DNA of 34,825 nucleotides from an uncultured Lachnospiraceae bacterium (GCA_910578715.1 CAJTRL010000040.1:1-34825), one strand, 5' to 3'; counted from the stretch's first letter, positions 21,946 to 30,701 are shown. Notes: generated from the sequence alone by a model not told the origin. Numbers and translations are program-made.

Positions 21946-22273
21946 GAATCCGGAGAAAAAGAAGGTGTTATCGATGCTCGGTCTTGCGGCCCGTTCCAGA
22001 AATGTTGCCAGTGGAGGATTTGCAACGGAGAATGCAGTCAAGTCGGGGAAGGCATATCTGGTTATTGTATCGGAGGATGCTTCCGATAACACGAAAAAGA
22101 AATTTAGAAATATGTGTGAGTTTTATGAAGTGCCTTTTTATCAGTTCGGGGAGATGGAAATGCTGGGCCATTCCATAGGAAAACAGGAAAGGACTTCCCT
22201 GGCGGTCTTAAATGAGGGATTTGCAGATTCGATACAGAAATATTTGAAAGATTTTGGCATTGGACGGAGGTAG
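21932..22273 (+). CDS. L7Ae/L30e-type ribosomal protein (YlxQ-like)
   Basis: 113-residue RNA-binding protein of the L7Ae/L30e/S12e/Gadd45 fold, the YlxQ-type protein usually found between ylxR and infB. The core is MLGLAARSRNVASGGFATENAVKSGKAYLVIVSEDAS, followed by the helical C-terminal half. In the family it binds kink-turn RNA. The start is placed at 21932, about 10 nt after GGGAG; ATG 21926 is an alternative with a shorter gap. Both overlap the end of rnpM, so translation is coupled. It ends 4 bp before infB. Confidence 0.9.
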   Translation: MCKDKNPEKKKVLSMLGLAARSRNVASGGFATENAVKSGKAYLVIVSEDASDNTKKKFRNMCEFYEVPFYQFGEMEMLGHSIGKQERTSLAVLNEGFADSIQKYLKDFGIGRR

Positions 22274-22277
22274 CAGT

Positions 22278-25200
22278 ATGGCGAAAATGAAAGTATCTGA
22301 GCTCGCGGATGAGCTCGGAGTTCAAAGTAAAGAAATTATTGCTTTTTTACAGGGGAAAGGATATGAAGTAAAAGTGTCCCGAAGCTCCATTGAAGATGAG
22401 GCCATCGGGGAAGCGCGAAAGCAGTTTGCGAAAGGCGGGCCGGAAAAGACGGGACCCGCCGGGGAGACGGAAAAGGCCGGAAAAGCGGGAACTGCCGGGG
22501 AAACGGAGAAGGCCGGAAAAGCGGAAACCGCCGTGGAGACGGAAAAGGCCGGAAAAGCGGGAACTGTCAGAGAAACAGAAAAGGCCGGAAAAGCGGGAAC
22601 TGCCGGGGAAACGGAGAAGGCCGTTAAAACGGAATCCGCCGGGAAGAAAGAGACCGCCGGAAAAGCGGAAACTGCTGCCGGGGGAAAAAATAAGGACAAA
22701 GAGGAAACTATGGAAAAAGCAGAGGATACGGCAAAAACAGAAAGTACGGCTAAAACCGTGAAAGCGGGAGCCGCGGGCAAAGCGCCCGGCGCGGAAGAGC
22801 CAAGGAAAAAGAAAAAAATTATTTTTGTAAGCAATCCGCATAATTCCAAGATGCCCGGAAACCGGAACGGACAGGGCGGCGGAGAGCGGAGGCCCGCAGG
22901 AAATCATAACCGCCCGGTACAACAGCAGCCGGCGCCGCATAAGATTATCAGACCGACGCAGAAGCCGATTCCTGTAACGGCGGAGCCCTATGAAGTGCGC
23001 CAGAAGCAGCAGCAGGAACGCATGATGGAGCGCAGACAGCAGGAAAAACAGGAAAGACTGGAACGCCAGGAGCGTCAGGAAAACAGAGAGCGCCAGGAGA
23101 GACAGGAATCCAGAGAACGTCAGGAAAGACAGGAAAACAGAGACAGACAGGAAAACAGGGAAAGAGCAAATGTCCAGAACAGACAGGGCGGCCAGGGGAG
23201 GCCGAACGGTCAGGAAAGGCCGTATAATAACTACAACGGCGAAAACAGAAGGAATGAAGGCCAGGGCCGTCCGGGCTATAAAAATAGTCAGGGCGGTAAT
23301 CAGAATGCGGGTCCTGGTACAGGCGGCGGCCGGAATTTTAACAATAGCGAACGCCCTCAGAGAGGCAATGGCGGGCCGGACAATCGATTCCGGAAAGGTC
23401 AGGGCGGCAAGGACTTTGTGCCCGAGAGTCCCGTCAAGGACGCTGAAAAGCACAGGGATGAAGAGAAGCGCAGAATCAGCCAGGAGAAAGATAAACGTTC
23501 CAAAAAAGATTTGATTTATGAAGAGGATGAAGTAAACGTAAAGAACCGCAATAAAGCGGGACGTTTTATCAAGCCTGAAAAGAAGGCGGAAACGGTTGTG
23601 GAAGAACAGATTAAAGTTATCACACTGCCGGATTCCCTGACCATCAAGGAACTGGCGGATAAGATGAAAATTCAGCCGTCCGTGATTATTAAGAAACTTT
23701 TTATGCAGGGACAGATTGTGACGGTGAACTCCGAGATTACTTTTGAGGATGCGGAGAACATTGCGATTGAATACGAAATTATCTGTGAAAAAGAAGTAAA
23801 GGTGGATGTCATCGAAGAACTCCTGAAAGAGGACGAGGAAGACGAAAGCAAGATGGTATCAAGGCCTCCCGTTATCTGCGTTATGGGGCATGTTGACCAC
23901 GGTAAGACATCTCTTCTCGATGCGATTCGGAAAACAAATGTAACGGATAAAGAAGCGGGCGGCATTACACAGGCAATCGGCGCTTATACGGTGCGGGTAA
24001 AAGACCAGAAGATAACGTTCTTAGATACGCCCGGCCATGAGGCGTTTACCGCCATGAGAATGCGCGGCGCCAATTCAACGGATATTGCCGTGCTGGTTGT
24101 TGCCGCGGATGACGGCGTTATGCCCCAGACGGTAGAGGCAATCAATCATGCGAAAGCGGCCGGAATCGAGATTATCGTTGCGGTGAACAAAATCGACAAG
24201 CCCAATGCGAACATCGACAGGGTAAAACAGGAAATGACGGAATATGAGCTGATTCCGGTAGACTGGGGCGGCTCCACGGAGTTTGTGCCCGTTTCCGCCA
24301 AATCCGGCGAGGGCATTGAAAATCTGCTGGAGACGATTCTGCTGACGGCGGAAATTCTGGAACTGAAAGCCAATCCGGACAGGAGAGCAAGGGGACTCGT
24401 CATCGAAGCGGAACTGGATAAAGGGCGCGGCCCCGTGGCGACGGTGCTCGTACAGAAAGGTACGCTTCACATCGGAGACTTTATTTCCGCCGGAGCAAGC
24501 CACGGTAAAGTCCGGGCGATGATAGATGATAAGGGAAGACGCGTGAAAGAAGCGGCGCCTTCCATGCCGGTTGAAATTCTCGGCCTTTCCGATGTGCCGA
24601 GCGCAGGCGAAGTATTTATTGTCCATGAAAATGATAAATCCGCAAAATCTTATGCAGATACCTATATGGCGCAGCATAAAGAAGAGATGCTTGCAGATAC
24701 TAAAACAAGAATGTCTCTTGACGATTTGTTCAGCCAGATTCAGGAAGGTAATCTGAAAGAGCTGAATCTGATTGTCAAGGCCGATGTACAGGGCAGCGTG
24801 GAAGCGGTAAAACAAAGCCTGATGAAGCTGACCAACGAGGAAGTTGTCGTGAAATGTATTCATGGCGGCGTCGGCGCGATTACCGAATCGGATGTGACGC
24901 TTGCATCCGCTTCCTCCGCAATCATTATCGGCTTTAATGTAAGACCCGACGCGACGGCAAAAGCCATTGCGGAACGCGAGGGCGTGGACGTAAGGCTTTA
25001 CAAAGTTATTTATCAGGCAATTGAAGACATTGAAGCGGCGATGAAGGGCATGTTAGACCCTGTCTTCGAAGAAAAAATCATCGGCCATGCGGAAGTGCGT
25101 CAGATATTCAAGGCATCCGCAATCGGGAATATTGCCGGTTCTTATGTGCTGGACGGAGAGTTCCAGAGAAACTGCCTGATTCGCATCACCAGAGAGGGAG

Positions 25201-25364
25201 AGCAGATTTACGAAGGAAAACTGGCTTCCCTGAAGCGGTTTAAAGACGATGTGAAAGAGGTTAAGGCTGGCTTTGAGTGCGGCCTTGTGTTTGAGGGCTT
25301 CGACAAAATGCAGGAGCTTGATATCGTAGAGGCTTATGTTATGGTGGAAGTACCGAGGGCCTAG
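22278..25364 (+). CDS. infB: Translation initiation factor IF-2 with repeat-expanded N-terminus
   Basis: 1028-residue IF-2, which places initiator tRNA on the small subunit using GTP. An IF2-N domain (residues 1-50) is followed by six 12-residue repeats of the type ETEKAGKAGTAG (63-134), then a long disordered Arg/Gln/Gly-rich region (about 190-390, with QERQENRERQ-type runs). A second IF2-N domain is near 440-495. The GTPase domain follows with GHVDHGKT (537-544), DTPGHE and NKID motifs, then domains II-IV. GGAGGT precedes ATG 22278. The core is complete and normal; the N-terminal half is unusually long and low in complexity. Confidence 0.98.
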   Translation: MAKMKVSELADELGVQSKEIIAFLQGKGYEVKVSRSSIEDEAIGEARKQFAKGGPEKTGPAGETEKAGKAGTAGETEKAGKAETAVETEKAGKAGTVRETEKAGKAGTAGETEKAVKTESAGKKETAGKAETAAGGKNKDKEETMEKAEDTAKTESTAKTVKAGAAGKAPGAEEPRKKKKIIFVSNPHNSKMPGNRNGQGGGERRPAGNHNRPVQQQPAPHKIIRPTQKPIPVTAEPYEVRQKQQQERMMERRQQEKQERLERQERQENRERQERQESRERQERQENRDRQENRERANVQNRQGGQGRPNGQERPYNNYNGENRRNEGQGRPGYKNSQGGNQNAGPGTGGGRNFNNSERPQRGNGGPDNRFRKGQGGKDFVPESPVKDAEKHRDEEKRRISQEKDKRSKKDLIYEEDEVNVKNRNKAGRFIKPEKKAETVVEEQIKVITLPDSLTIKELADKMKIQPSVIIKKLFMQGQIVTVNSEITFEDAENIAIEYEIICEKEVKVDVIEELLKEDEEDESKMVSRPPVICVMGHVDHGKTSLLDAIRKTNVTDKEAGGITQAIGAYTVRVKDQKITFLDTPGHEAFTAMRMRGANSTDIAVLVVAADDGVMPQTVEAINHAKAAGIEIIVAVNKIDKPNANIDRVKQEMTEYELIPVDWGGSTEFVPVSAKSGEGIENLLETILLTAEILELKANPDRRARGLVIEAELDKGRGPVATVLVQKGTLHIGDFISAGASHGKVRAMIDDKGRRVKEAAPSMPVEILGLSDVPSAGEVFIVHENDKSAKSYADTYMAQHKEEMLADTKTRMSLDDLFSQIQEGNLKELNLIVKADVQGSVEAVKQSLMKLTNEEVVVKCIHGGVGAITESDVTLASASSAIIIGFNVRPDATAKAIAEREGVDVRLYKVIYQAIEDIEAAMKGMLDPVFEEKIIGHAEVRQIFKASAIGNIAGSYVLDGEFQRNCLIRITREGEQIYEGKLASLKRFKDDVKEVKAGFECGLVFEGFDKMQELDIVEAYVMVEVPRA
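22464..22679 (+). repeat. Six in-frame 36-bp tandem repeats in infB
   Basis: Units start at 22464, 22500, 22536, 22572, 22608 and 22644. Units 1-4 are nearly identical at the DNA level and units 5-6 are diverged. Each codes for 12 residues close to ETEKAGKAGTAG. Copy number is likely to vary between strains. Confidence 0.9.
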
Positions 25365-25381
25365 CGTGGAAAGGAATTTAT

Positions 25382-25744
25382 ATGCGGAAAAACAGTATTA
25401 AGAATACCCGTATCAATGGCGAGGTACAGCGGGTGCTGGCGGAGATTATCCGGGGGGATTTAAAGGACCCGCGAATCGGAGAAGTGACTTCCGTTGTGGC
25501 TGTGGAAGTCGCGCCGGATTTAAAAACCTGTAAGGTATGGATTAGTGTGCTCGGCGACGAACAGGCGCAGGCGGATACGCTTGCCGGACTAAACAGCGCC
25601 GAGGGCTTTATCAGAAACCAGCTGGCAAGAAAGATAAATCTCCGCAATACGCCGCAGATTCGCTTTATTATGGACCAGTCCATTGCATATGGCGTGAATA
25701 TGTCAAAGCTGATTGACGACGTACAGGGAAACAGGAGAGAATAG
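25382..25744 (+). CDS. rbfA: Ribosome-binding factor A
   Basis: 120-residue RbfA, a KH-fold protein that binds the 30S subunit and assists 16S rRNA 5'-end maturation. The family pattern is clear: VLAEIIRGDLKDPRIGEVTSVVAVEVAPDLKTCKVWISVLG, ending with IRFIMDQSIAYG. It is 17 bp after infB with AAAGGAA upstream, the conserved position, and ends 28 bp before nrnA. Confidence 0.96.
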   Translation: MRKNSIKNTRINGEVQRVLAEIIRGDLKDPRIGEVTSVVAVEVAPDLKTCKVWISVLGDEQAQADTLAGLNSAEGFIRNQLARKINLRNTPQIRFIMDQSIAYGVNMSKLIDDVQGNRRE

Positions 25745-25772
25745 CAGGCTGAAAGAAAGGCGTGGTTGTTTT

Positions 25773-26756
25773 ATGAAGATTATAGAAGAAGTGAAGAACG
25801 CGAAAACCATCGGAATCGGCGGACACGTCAGGCCGGATGGGGATTGTGTCGGTTCCGTGATGGGATTATATCTTTATCTGAAAAAAGAACTGCCAGAAGC
25901 GCAGATAGACGTCTATCTGGAACGGCCGGCGGAAATTTTTGACTGTATTCCTGAGATAGATGTCCTGAAATCGGATTTTGAAAAGGATATCAGGCCGGAT
26001 ACAAAGTATGATGTTTTTCTGGCGCTGGACTGCAATGCGGAACGTCTGGGCGCCGTGGAAGCTCTCTATGAGAAGGCGGACAGGAGAATCAATATCGACC
26101 ATCATATCAGCAATACGGGCTGCGGGGACCTGAATATCATAGAGCCGGACAAAAGCTCTACCTGTGAGCTTTTGTATGAACTGTTTGACAGGGAACGGCT
26201 TGACGAGGAAATTGCCAAAACGCTCTATATCGGCATTATCCACGATACGGGCGTGTTTAAGTACTCCAACACGTCGCCTGGGACTTTACAGGTGGCGGCG
26301 GAGCTGATTTCCTACGGATTTGATTTCCCGAAGCTGATTGACGAGACATTTTATGAAAAGACATACGTTCAGAATCAGATTATGGGAAGGGCTGTGCTGG
26401 AAAGCATCCGTTTTCTGGACGGAAGATGTATCGTCAGCATGGTGGACAGAAAGACAATGAAATTTTATCAGGCGGAACCAAAAGACCTGGACGGCATCGT
26501 GAATCAGCTGCGCATCGTCAAAGGCGTGGAATGTGCAATTTTCATGTATGAAGTGGCGCCGATGGAATATAAGGTAAGTATGCGCTCTAACGGAAATGTG
26601 GACGTAGCCGAAATTGCCGTGCAATTTGGCGGAGGCGGTCATGTAAGGGCGGCGGGCTGTAACATGAAAGGAACTTATTACGATACCATTAACAACCTGT
26701 CCGTACATATTGAAGAACAGCTGAAAGCGATGGAAAAGGACAAAGAGAATTTCTAA
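25773..26756 (+). CDS. nrnA: NrnA-type DHH/DHHA1 phosphoesterase (oligoribonuclease)
   Basis: 327-residue bifunctional oligoribonuclease / pAp phosphatase of the DHH family, which degrades very short RNAs and 3'-phosphoadenosine 5'-phosphate. Motifs are HVRPDGDCVGS (residues about 16-26), ALDCNA, the DHH signature in INIDHHISN, and the DHHA1 motif FGGGGHVRAAG near the C-terminus. ATG 25773 is chosen because the longer frame overlaps rbfA and has no ribosome binding site; AAAGG lies 12 nt upstream in the repeated leader AAAGGCGTGGTT. It lies between rbfA and truB, the common Clostridia order. Confidence 0.93.
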   Translation: MKIIEEVKNAKTIGIGGHVRPDGDCVGSVMGLYLYLKKELPEAQIDVYLERPAEIFDCIPEIDVLKSDFEKDIRPDTKYDVFLALDCNAERLGAVEALYEKADRRINIDHHISNTGCGDLNIIEPDKSSTCELLYELFDRERLDEEIAKTLYIGIIHDTGVFKYSNTSPGTLQVAAELISYGFDFPKLIDETFYEKTYVQNQIMGRAVLESIRFLDGRCIVSMVDRKTMKFYQAEPKDLDGIVNQLRIVKGVECAIFMYEVAPMEYKVSMRSNGNVDVAEIAVQFGGGGHVRAAGCNMKGTYYDTINNLSVHIEEQLKAMEKDKENF

Positions 26757-26761
26757 GGTCC

Positions 26762-26789
26762 GGCAGAATCGCCGGAAAGCGATTCTGTC
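26762..26789 (+). other. Intercistronic hairpin between nrnA and truB
   Basis: A perfect 8-bp stem (CAGAATCG 26764-26771 with CGATTCTG 26780-26787), extendable by two pairs, with an 8-nt loop and no T-tract. It is more likely an mRNA processing or stability element than a terminator. Confidence 0.55.
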
Positions 26790-26815
26790 AGAAGAACTCC
26801 GGAAGGAAATATATC

Positions 26816-27715
26816 ATGTATCACGGAATTATCAATATTTATAAGGAAGCCGGTTATACTTCCCACGATGTGGTGGCGAAGCTGCGCGGGATTCTGAGAC
26901 AGAAAAAGATAGGCCATACGGGGACGCTCGACCCGGATGCGACAGGCGTGCTTCCGGTATGTCTCGGCGTGGGAACGAAACTCTGTGATATGCTGACGGA
27001 TGAAAACAAAGAATATGTAGCTTCGATGCGTTTCGGAATCACGACAGATACACAGGATATGTCGGGAACCGTGCTTTCCAGCCGGGAAGTAAGCATAACC
27101 GGGGAACAGGCCGCTGAAACCGCATGCAGCTTTCTTGGTGCATATGAACAGATTCCGCCCATGTATTCCGCGCTGAAAGTCAATGGCCGGAAACTTTATG
27201 AACTGGCGAGGGCGGGTAAAGAAGTGGAACGGAAAGCGCGGACTGTCCGGATAGAGGAACTGGAGGTTCTGCATGTGGAAATGCCGGTTCTTTGCATGCG
27301 GATTGTTTGTTCCAAAGGAACCTATATCAGGACATTGTGCGACGATATCGGAAAAAAAGCGGGCTGTGGCGCGGCGATGGAAACCCTGAAGAGAACGCGG
27401 GTAGGAAAGTTCCGGATAGAAGAAGCCATGACTTTGCCGGAGGTGGAGAGTGCGCTTGCGGAGGGAAAGCTGGAGTCCCGTATCGTGCCGCCGGATGGGA
27501 TGTTTCCCGGTCTTTATGGCATAAAAGTGCGGCCGGATTATACAAAACAACTGGAAAACGGAAATTGCCTGGTCTGGAATATGACGGACGCTATGAGGAG
27601 TATCGGCGACGGAGAACAAGTCCGCGTTTATAATGAGCGGGGACTTTTTTTTGGCATATACCGCTATGAAGAGCGGACGAGGACATTTTATCCGGTAAAA
27701 ATGTTCATCATGTAA
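26816..27715 (+). CDS. truB: tRNA pseudouridine(55) synthase TruB
   Basis: 299-residue pseudouridine synthase that makes Psi55 in the T-loop of nearly all tRNAs. The catalytic motif GHTGTLDPDATGVLP (catalytic Asp in TLDPDA), the IPPMYSALKVNG segment and the KGTYIRTLCDDIG motif are present; a C-terminal PUA-like region follows. GGAAGGAAAT precedes the ATG. It sits in its usual position between nrnA and ribF. Confidence 0.97.
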   Translation: MYHGIINIYKEAGYTSHDVVAKLRGILRQKKIGHTGTLDPDATGVLPVCLGVGTKLCDMLTDENKEYVASMRFGITTDTQDMSGTVLSSREVSITGEQAAETACSFLGAYEQIPPMYSALKVNGRKLYELARAGKEVERKARTVRIEELEVLHVEMPVLCMRIVCSKGTYIRTLCDDIGKKAGCGAAMETLKRTRVGKFRIEEAMTLPEVESALAEGKLESRIVPPDGMFPGLYGIKVRPDYTKQLENGNCLVWNMTDAMRSIGDGEQVRVYNERGLFFGIYRYEERTRTFYPVKMFIM

Positions 27716-27742
27716 GAAGTGCGGCGGATATTTGGTGCCATT

Positions 27743-27769
27743 GCGCTGAAGGCGCTGCGCTTTCAGCGC
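27743..27769 (+). other. GC-rich intercistronic hairpin between truB and ribF
   Basis: GCGCTGAAGG (27743-27752) pairs with CTTTCAGCGC (27760-27769) through 10 bp including one G-U, around a 7-nt loop. No T-tract follows, so transcription likely continues into ribF; it may protect or cut the mRNA. Confidence 0.55.
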
Positions 27770-27812
27770 GGCCTAAAGTTCGCAGGTTTTGGGAAAGGCG
27801 TGGTTAATTAGT

Positions 27813-28757
27813 ATGCAAATCATACGAGGGACGACAGATTTTTGCCTGTCCCATAAAAGCGTGGTAACAATCGGAAAATTTGACGGGATTCATTTAGGGC
27901 ATCAGAAGCTGTTTGAGCGGGTGCTGGCACAGAAGGAAAAGGGGCTGTCAGCCGTTATTTTTACGTTCAATCCGGCGCCGGAGGCCTTTTTTTCAGGAAA
28001 AGAGATAAAGGAACTGATGAGCCGGGAGGAAAAACTGGCGGCTTTTGAGAAGATGGGAATCGATGTTCTGATTGAATTTCCGCTGAATAAAGAGACGGCG
28101 GCGACCGAACCGGCGTATTTCGTGCGGGAATATCTGACGAACAAGTTAAAAGCGGCGGTTGTTATTGCGGGAACGGATATTTCTTTCGGAAATAAGGGGG
28201 CGGGAAATGCGGCCCTTTTGCGGGAAATGGCGGGAGAATGTGGATATCGGGTGGAAATTATCGAGAAAGTCCGCGTCGGAGATAAAGAAGTCAGCTCGAC
28301 GCTGATTCGGGAAACGGTACGGAAGGGCGATATGAAGAATACGGCTTTGCTGCTCGGTTCGCCCTATCCGGTATGCGGCGTGGTTGCACACGGAAAACAG
28401 CTCGGCCGGAAGCTCGGAATGCCCACGGTAAATCTGCTTCCCGGCCATGAAAAACTACTGCCGCCCAATGGCGTTTACTATTCCGACGTATGGTTTGACG
28501 GAAAGTGTTATCCGGCAATTTCAAATGTAGGATATAAGCCGACCGTGAGCGATGAAAAGGTTATCGGCGTAGAAACCTATCTGTATGATTTTACGGAAGA
28601 AATTTATGGCAGCGGGATTATCGTGGAACTGCTGGAACATAAAAGGGCGGAAATGAAATTCGACGGGGTAGCTGCCTTAAAAGCGCAGATGCAGAAGGAC
28701 ATCGCGGAAGGTGCGGTATATCATGGAATAGGAAAGAATCCGGAACAGGGTGCATGA
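27813..28757 (+). CDS. ribF: Bifunctional riboflavin kinase / FAD synthetase RibF
   Basis: 314-residue enzyme that phosphorylates riboflavin to FMN and adenylates FMN to FAD. The N-terminal FAD synthetase domain has GKFDGIHLGHQKL and the SSTLIRE motif; the C-terminal riboflavin kinase domain has GRKLGMPTVNL, PPNGVYYSDV and YDFTEEIYG. ATG 27813 is chosen; the frame extends eight codons to a TTG at 27789, but the AAAGG at 27794-27798 then falls inside the gene. It is the last gene of the operon and presumably supplies FAD also used by enzymes such as the oleate hydratase (general, not specific). Confidence 0.96.
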   Translation: MQIIRGTTDFCLSHKSVVTIGKFDGIHLGHQKLFERVLAQKEKGLSAVIFTFNPAPEAFFSGKEIKELMSREEKLAAFEKMGIDVLIEFPLNKETAATEPAYFVREYLTNKLKAAVVIAGTDISFGNKGAGNAALLREMAGECGYRVEIIEKVRVGDKEVSSTLIRETVRKGDMKNTALLLGSPYPVCGVVAHGKQLGRKLGMPTVNLLPGHEKLLPPNGVYYSDVWFDGKCYPAISNVGYKPTVSDEKVIGVETYLYDFTEEIYGSGIIVELLEHKRAEMKFDGVAALKAQMQKDIAEGAVYHGIGKNPEQGA

Positions 28758-28802
28758 CAAAGCGGCAGTTTGAGCGGAAAAAAACAGCCTGAAAAATAAG
28801 GC

Positions 28803-28831
28803 TTGTCAGAAAATATGATTTATCATAAAAT
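28803..28831 (+). promoter_or_regulatory. Promoter of the Na/Pi cotransporter gene
   Basis: TTGTCA (28803-28808), 17 bp, then TAAAAT (28826-28831). A small imperfect hairpin (AGCCT with AGGCT, about 28788-28803) just before it may be a weak end point for ribF transcripts. Confidence 0.55.
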
Positions 28832-28883
28832 AAAAATGTATGGGTAAACAGGGGAAAGTACAAAGGAAGGATAAGGGCGTGAC

Positions 28884-30515
28884 ATGAATCTGGAAATCAT
28901 TCTTTCGATGGCGGGCGGTCTTGGGCTGTTTCTTTTTGGCATGCGGGTCATGAGCGAAAGCATTGAGAAAGTTGCCGGCGCCAAGCTGAGACAGATTTTG
29001 GAGCAGCTGACGACAAATCGTTTTACGGGGATTCTGGTAGGCGCCGTTTTTACGGCAATCATTCAGTCATCATCAGCCTGTACGGTCATGGTAGTGAGTT
29101 TTGTCAATTCAGGATTGATGAACCTGTACCAGGCGGCGGGTGTCATTTTTGGGGCTAACATCGGTACAACGGTTACTTCTCTGCTTGTTTCCTTCAAACT
29201 GGAAAAAATAGCTCCTGTTATTCTGTTAGCCGGCGTGATTGTCGTTATGTTCTGTAAAAAACAGAAGATAACGAAGTTCGGCGAAATCATTATTGGTTTC
29301 GGTATTTTATTTATGGGACTCAGCACCATGTCAGGCGCAATGTCGGGCATGAAGGATTCACCGACAGTCATTCATATGTTCGCTTCTTTACAACAGCCGG
29401 TGCTGGCGGTGCTTCTCGGCGCGGTGCTGACGGCTATTATACAAAGTTCATCCGTAACGGTCAGTATTATGGTTCTGATGGCAAATCAGGGACTGCTGGG
29501 ACTGGACATGTGCATGTTTATCATTCTTGGGTGCAATATCGGCGCCTGTACTTCCGCATTGTTAGCTTCCCTCACGGGTAAAAAAGACGCCAAGCGGGCG
29601 GCTTCGATTCATTTGATTTTTAATGTCATCGGAACGGTCATCGTCTTTCTTATTTTTACGGCGGGCGTTCACCAGGTGGTCGATGTTCTGTCTCGTATCG
29701 CGCATCAGGATGCGGGCCGGGTAGTTGCTTATGCACATATTGCCATTAAATTGTTCCAGGTAGTTGTTATGGCGCCTTTTATCGGCGCGATTGTGAAGCT
29801 GACTTATGTGCTCGTGCCGGGCAGCGACAAAAAGATTGGCTACCGGGACAGCCACCAGTTAAAATATATCGGTGAAAAGGTGGTATTCAATCCGGCGACG
29901 GCAATTGTGGAAGTCATCAAGGAGCTGGACCGTATGGCCTCCCTTGCCAGTGAAAATCTGAACCGGGCCATGAATGCGCTGATTACGCTGGATGAAGAAG
30001 AGATTGCGGAAGTGTATGACGTGGAGGAGAATATTGATTTCCTGAGCCATGCCATTACGGATTATCTGGTAAAAATCAACCAGACGACGCTGCCAATCGA
30101 AGACTTGAAGAGTATCGGCGCGCTGTTTCATGTAGTCAACGATATCGAAAGAATCGGCGACCATGCGGAAAATATAGCGGATGCGGCAAAGCGGCGGAAT
30201 GAAACAGGCGTATCGTTCAGCAGGGAAGCGCAGACGGAAATGGGAGTCATGCTGGATATGGTCAATACGCTCCTTCGGTTTTCTCTGGAAATGTTTGTCA
30301 AGAGCTCTGAGGAACATCAGGAAGACATCAACCACCTGGAAGAGGCCATTGATGAAAAGGAGAAAGAATTACAGCAGAAGCATCTGGAACGGCTTACCAA
30401 TAGCGAGTGTACACCGGAAGCGGGAGTGCTTTTCTCCGATATTATTTCCGGTCTGGAAAGAGTCGCAGACCATGCTACCAACATTGCCTTTGCGACGGCG
30501 ATGGCAGATACATAA
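28884..30515 (+). CDS. Na/Pi cotransporter family protein with PhoU-like domain
   Basis: 543-residue protein made of an N-terminal sodium/phosphate cotransporter II domain (about 1-320, eight or so membrane segments) and a C-terminal PhoU-like helical domain (about 350-540). The twin signature QSSS appears in AIIQSSSACTV (about residue 61) and AIIQSSSVTVS (about residue 187), as expected for the inverted-repeat transport fold. The PhoU part has paired E-D-R-x-x-D-H patterns (IERIGDHAENIADAA, LERVADHATNIAFA). It probably imports phosphate with Na+ and senses or regulates phosphate status through the PhoU domain. AAGGAAGG precedes the start. It has its own promoter and terminator. Confidence 0.93.
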   Translation: MNLEIILSMAGGLGLFLFGMRVMSESIEKVAGAKLRQILEQLTTNRFTGILVGAVFTAIIQSSSACTVMVVSFVNSGLMNLYQAAGVIFGANIGTTVTSLLVSFKLEKIAPVILLAGVIVVMFCKKQKITKFGEIIIGFGILFMGLSTMSGAMSGMKDSPTVIHMFASLQQPVLAVLLGAVLTAIIQSSSVTVSIMVLMANQGLLGLDMCMFIILGCNIGACTSALLASLTGKKDAKRAASIHLIFNVIGTVIVFLIFTAGVHQVVDVLSRIAHQDAGRVVAYAHIAIKLFQVVVMAPFIGAIVKLTYVLVPGSDKKIGYRDSHQLKYIGEKVVFNPATAIVEVIKELDRMASLASENLNRAMNALITLDEEEIAEVYDVEENIDFLSHAITDYLVKINQTTLPIEDLKSIGALFHVVNDIERIGDHAENIADAAKRRNETGVSFSREAQTEMGVMLDMVNTLLRFSLEMFVKSSEEHQEDINHLEEAIDEKEKELQQKHLERLTNSECTPEAGVLFSDIISGLERVADHATNIAFATAMADT

Positions 30516-30536
30516 TAAAAATCAGGTTTCCGCCCC

Positions 30537-30578
30537 GGACTGGGCATCGTTCTCTGACAGAGGCCCAGTCCTGATTAT
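30537..30578 (+). terminator. Terminator after the Na/Pi cotransporter gene
   Basis: GGACTGGGC (30537-30545) pairs perfectly with GCCCAGTCC (30563-30571); inside the loop CTCT (30552-30555) pairs with AGAG (30559-30562). T-rich DNA (TGATTATT) follows. Confidence 0.75.
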
Positions 30579-30610
30579 TACATATTTATTTCCCCACAAC
30601 TTCACAGATG

Positions 30611-30639
30611 TTGACAGCCTGCAACAAAATTGTTATAAT
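30611..30639 (+). promoter_or_regulatory. Consensus sigma-A promoter of the NlpC/P60 gene
   Basis: TTGACA (30611-30616), exactly 17 bp, TATAAT (30634-30639): a full match to the consensus. The spacer contains a small palindrome AACAA-AA-TTGTT. Expected start of transcription is near 30646. Confidence 0.9.
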
Positions 30640-30650
30640 AAAATTGAAAT

Positions 30651-30667
30651 TGTAACAAATGTGTAAC
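30651..30667 (+). promoter_or_regulatory. Candidate WalR (YycF) binding site
   Basis: TGTAAC-AAATG-TGTAAC matches the WalR direct repeat TGT(A/T)A(A/T/C)-N5-TGT(A/T)A(A/T/C). It lies just downstream of the predicted transcription start of a secreted peptidoglycan hydrolase gene, the class of gene WalR controls in Firmicutes. The position after the start suggests repression. Confidence 0.65.
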
Positions 30668-30701
30668 AAATACAAAGCTGTGAGTGAGGTTGTGAAGAAA
30701 A

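Noticed and set aside
22464..22679. Regular 36-bp repeats considered as a CRISPR array
   Set aside because: The repeats are contiguous without spacers and stay in frame within infB, and no cas genes are present.
22347..23453. Long minus-strand open frame (368 aa) opposite infB
   Set aside because: It is the mirror of the low-complexity Glu/Lys/Arg-rich region of IF-2, has no ribosome binding site and reads as Phe/Ser/Arg-rich repeats, so it is a shadow frame.
28758..28883. Riboswitch before the Na/Pi cotransporter
   Set aside because: The region is short, AT-rich and holds a promoter only about 50 bp before the gene, leaving no room for a known riboswitch fold.
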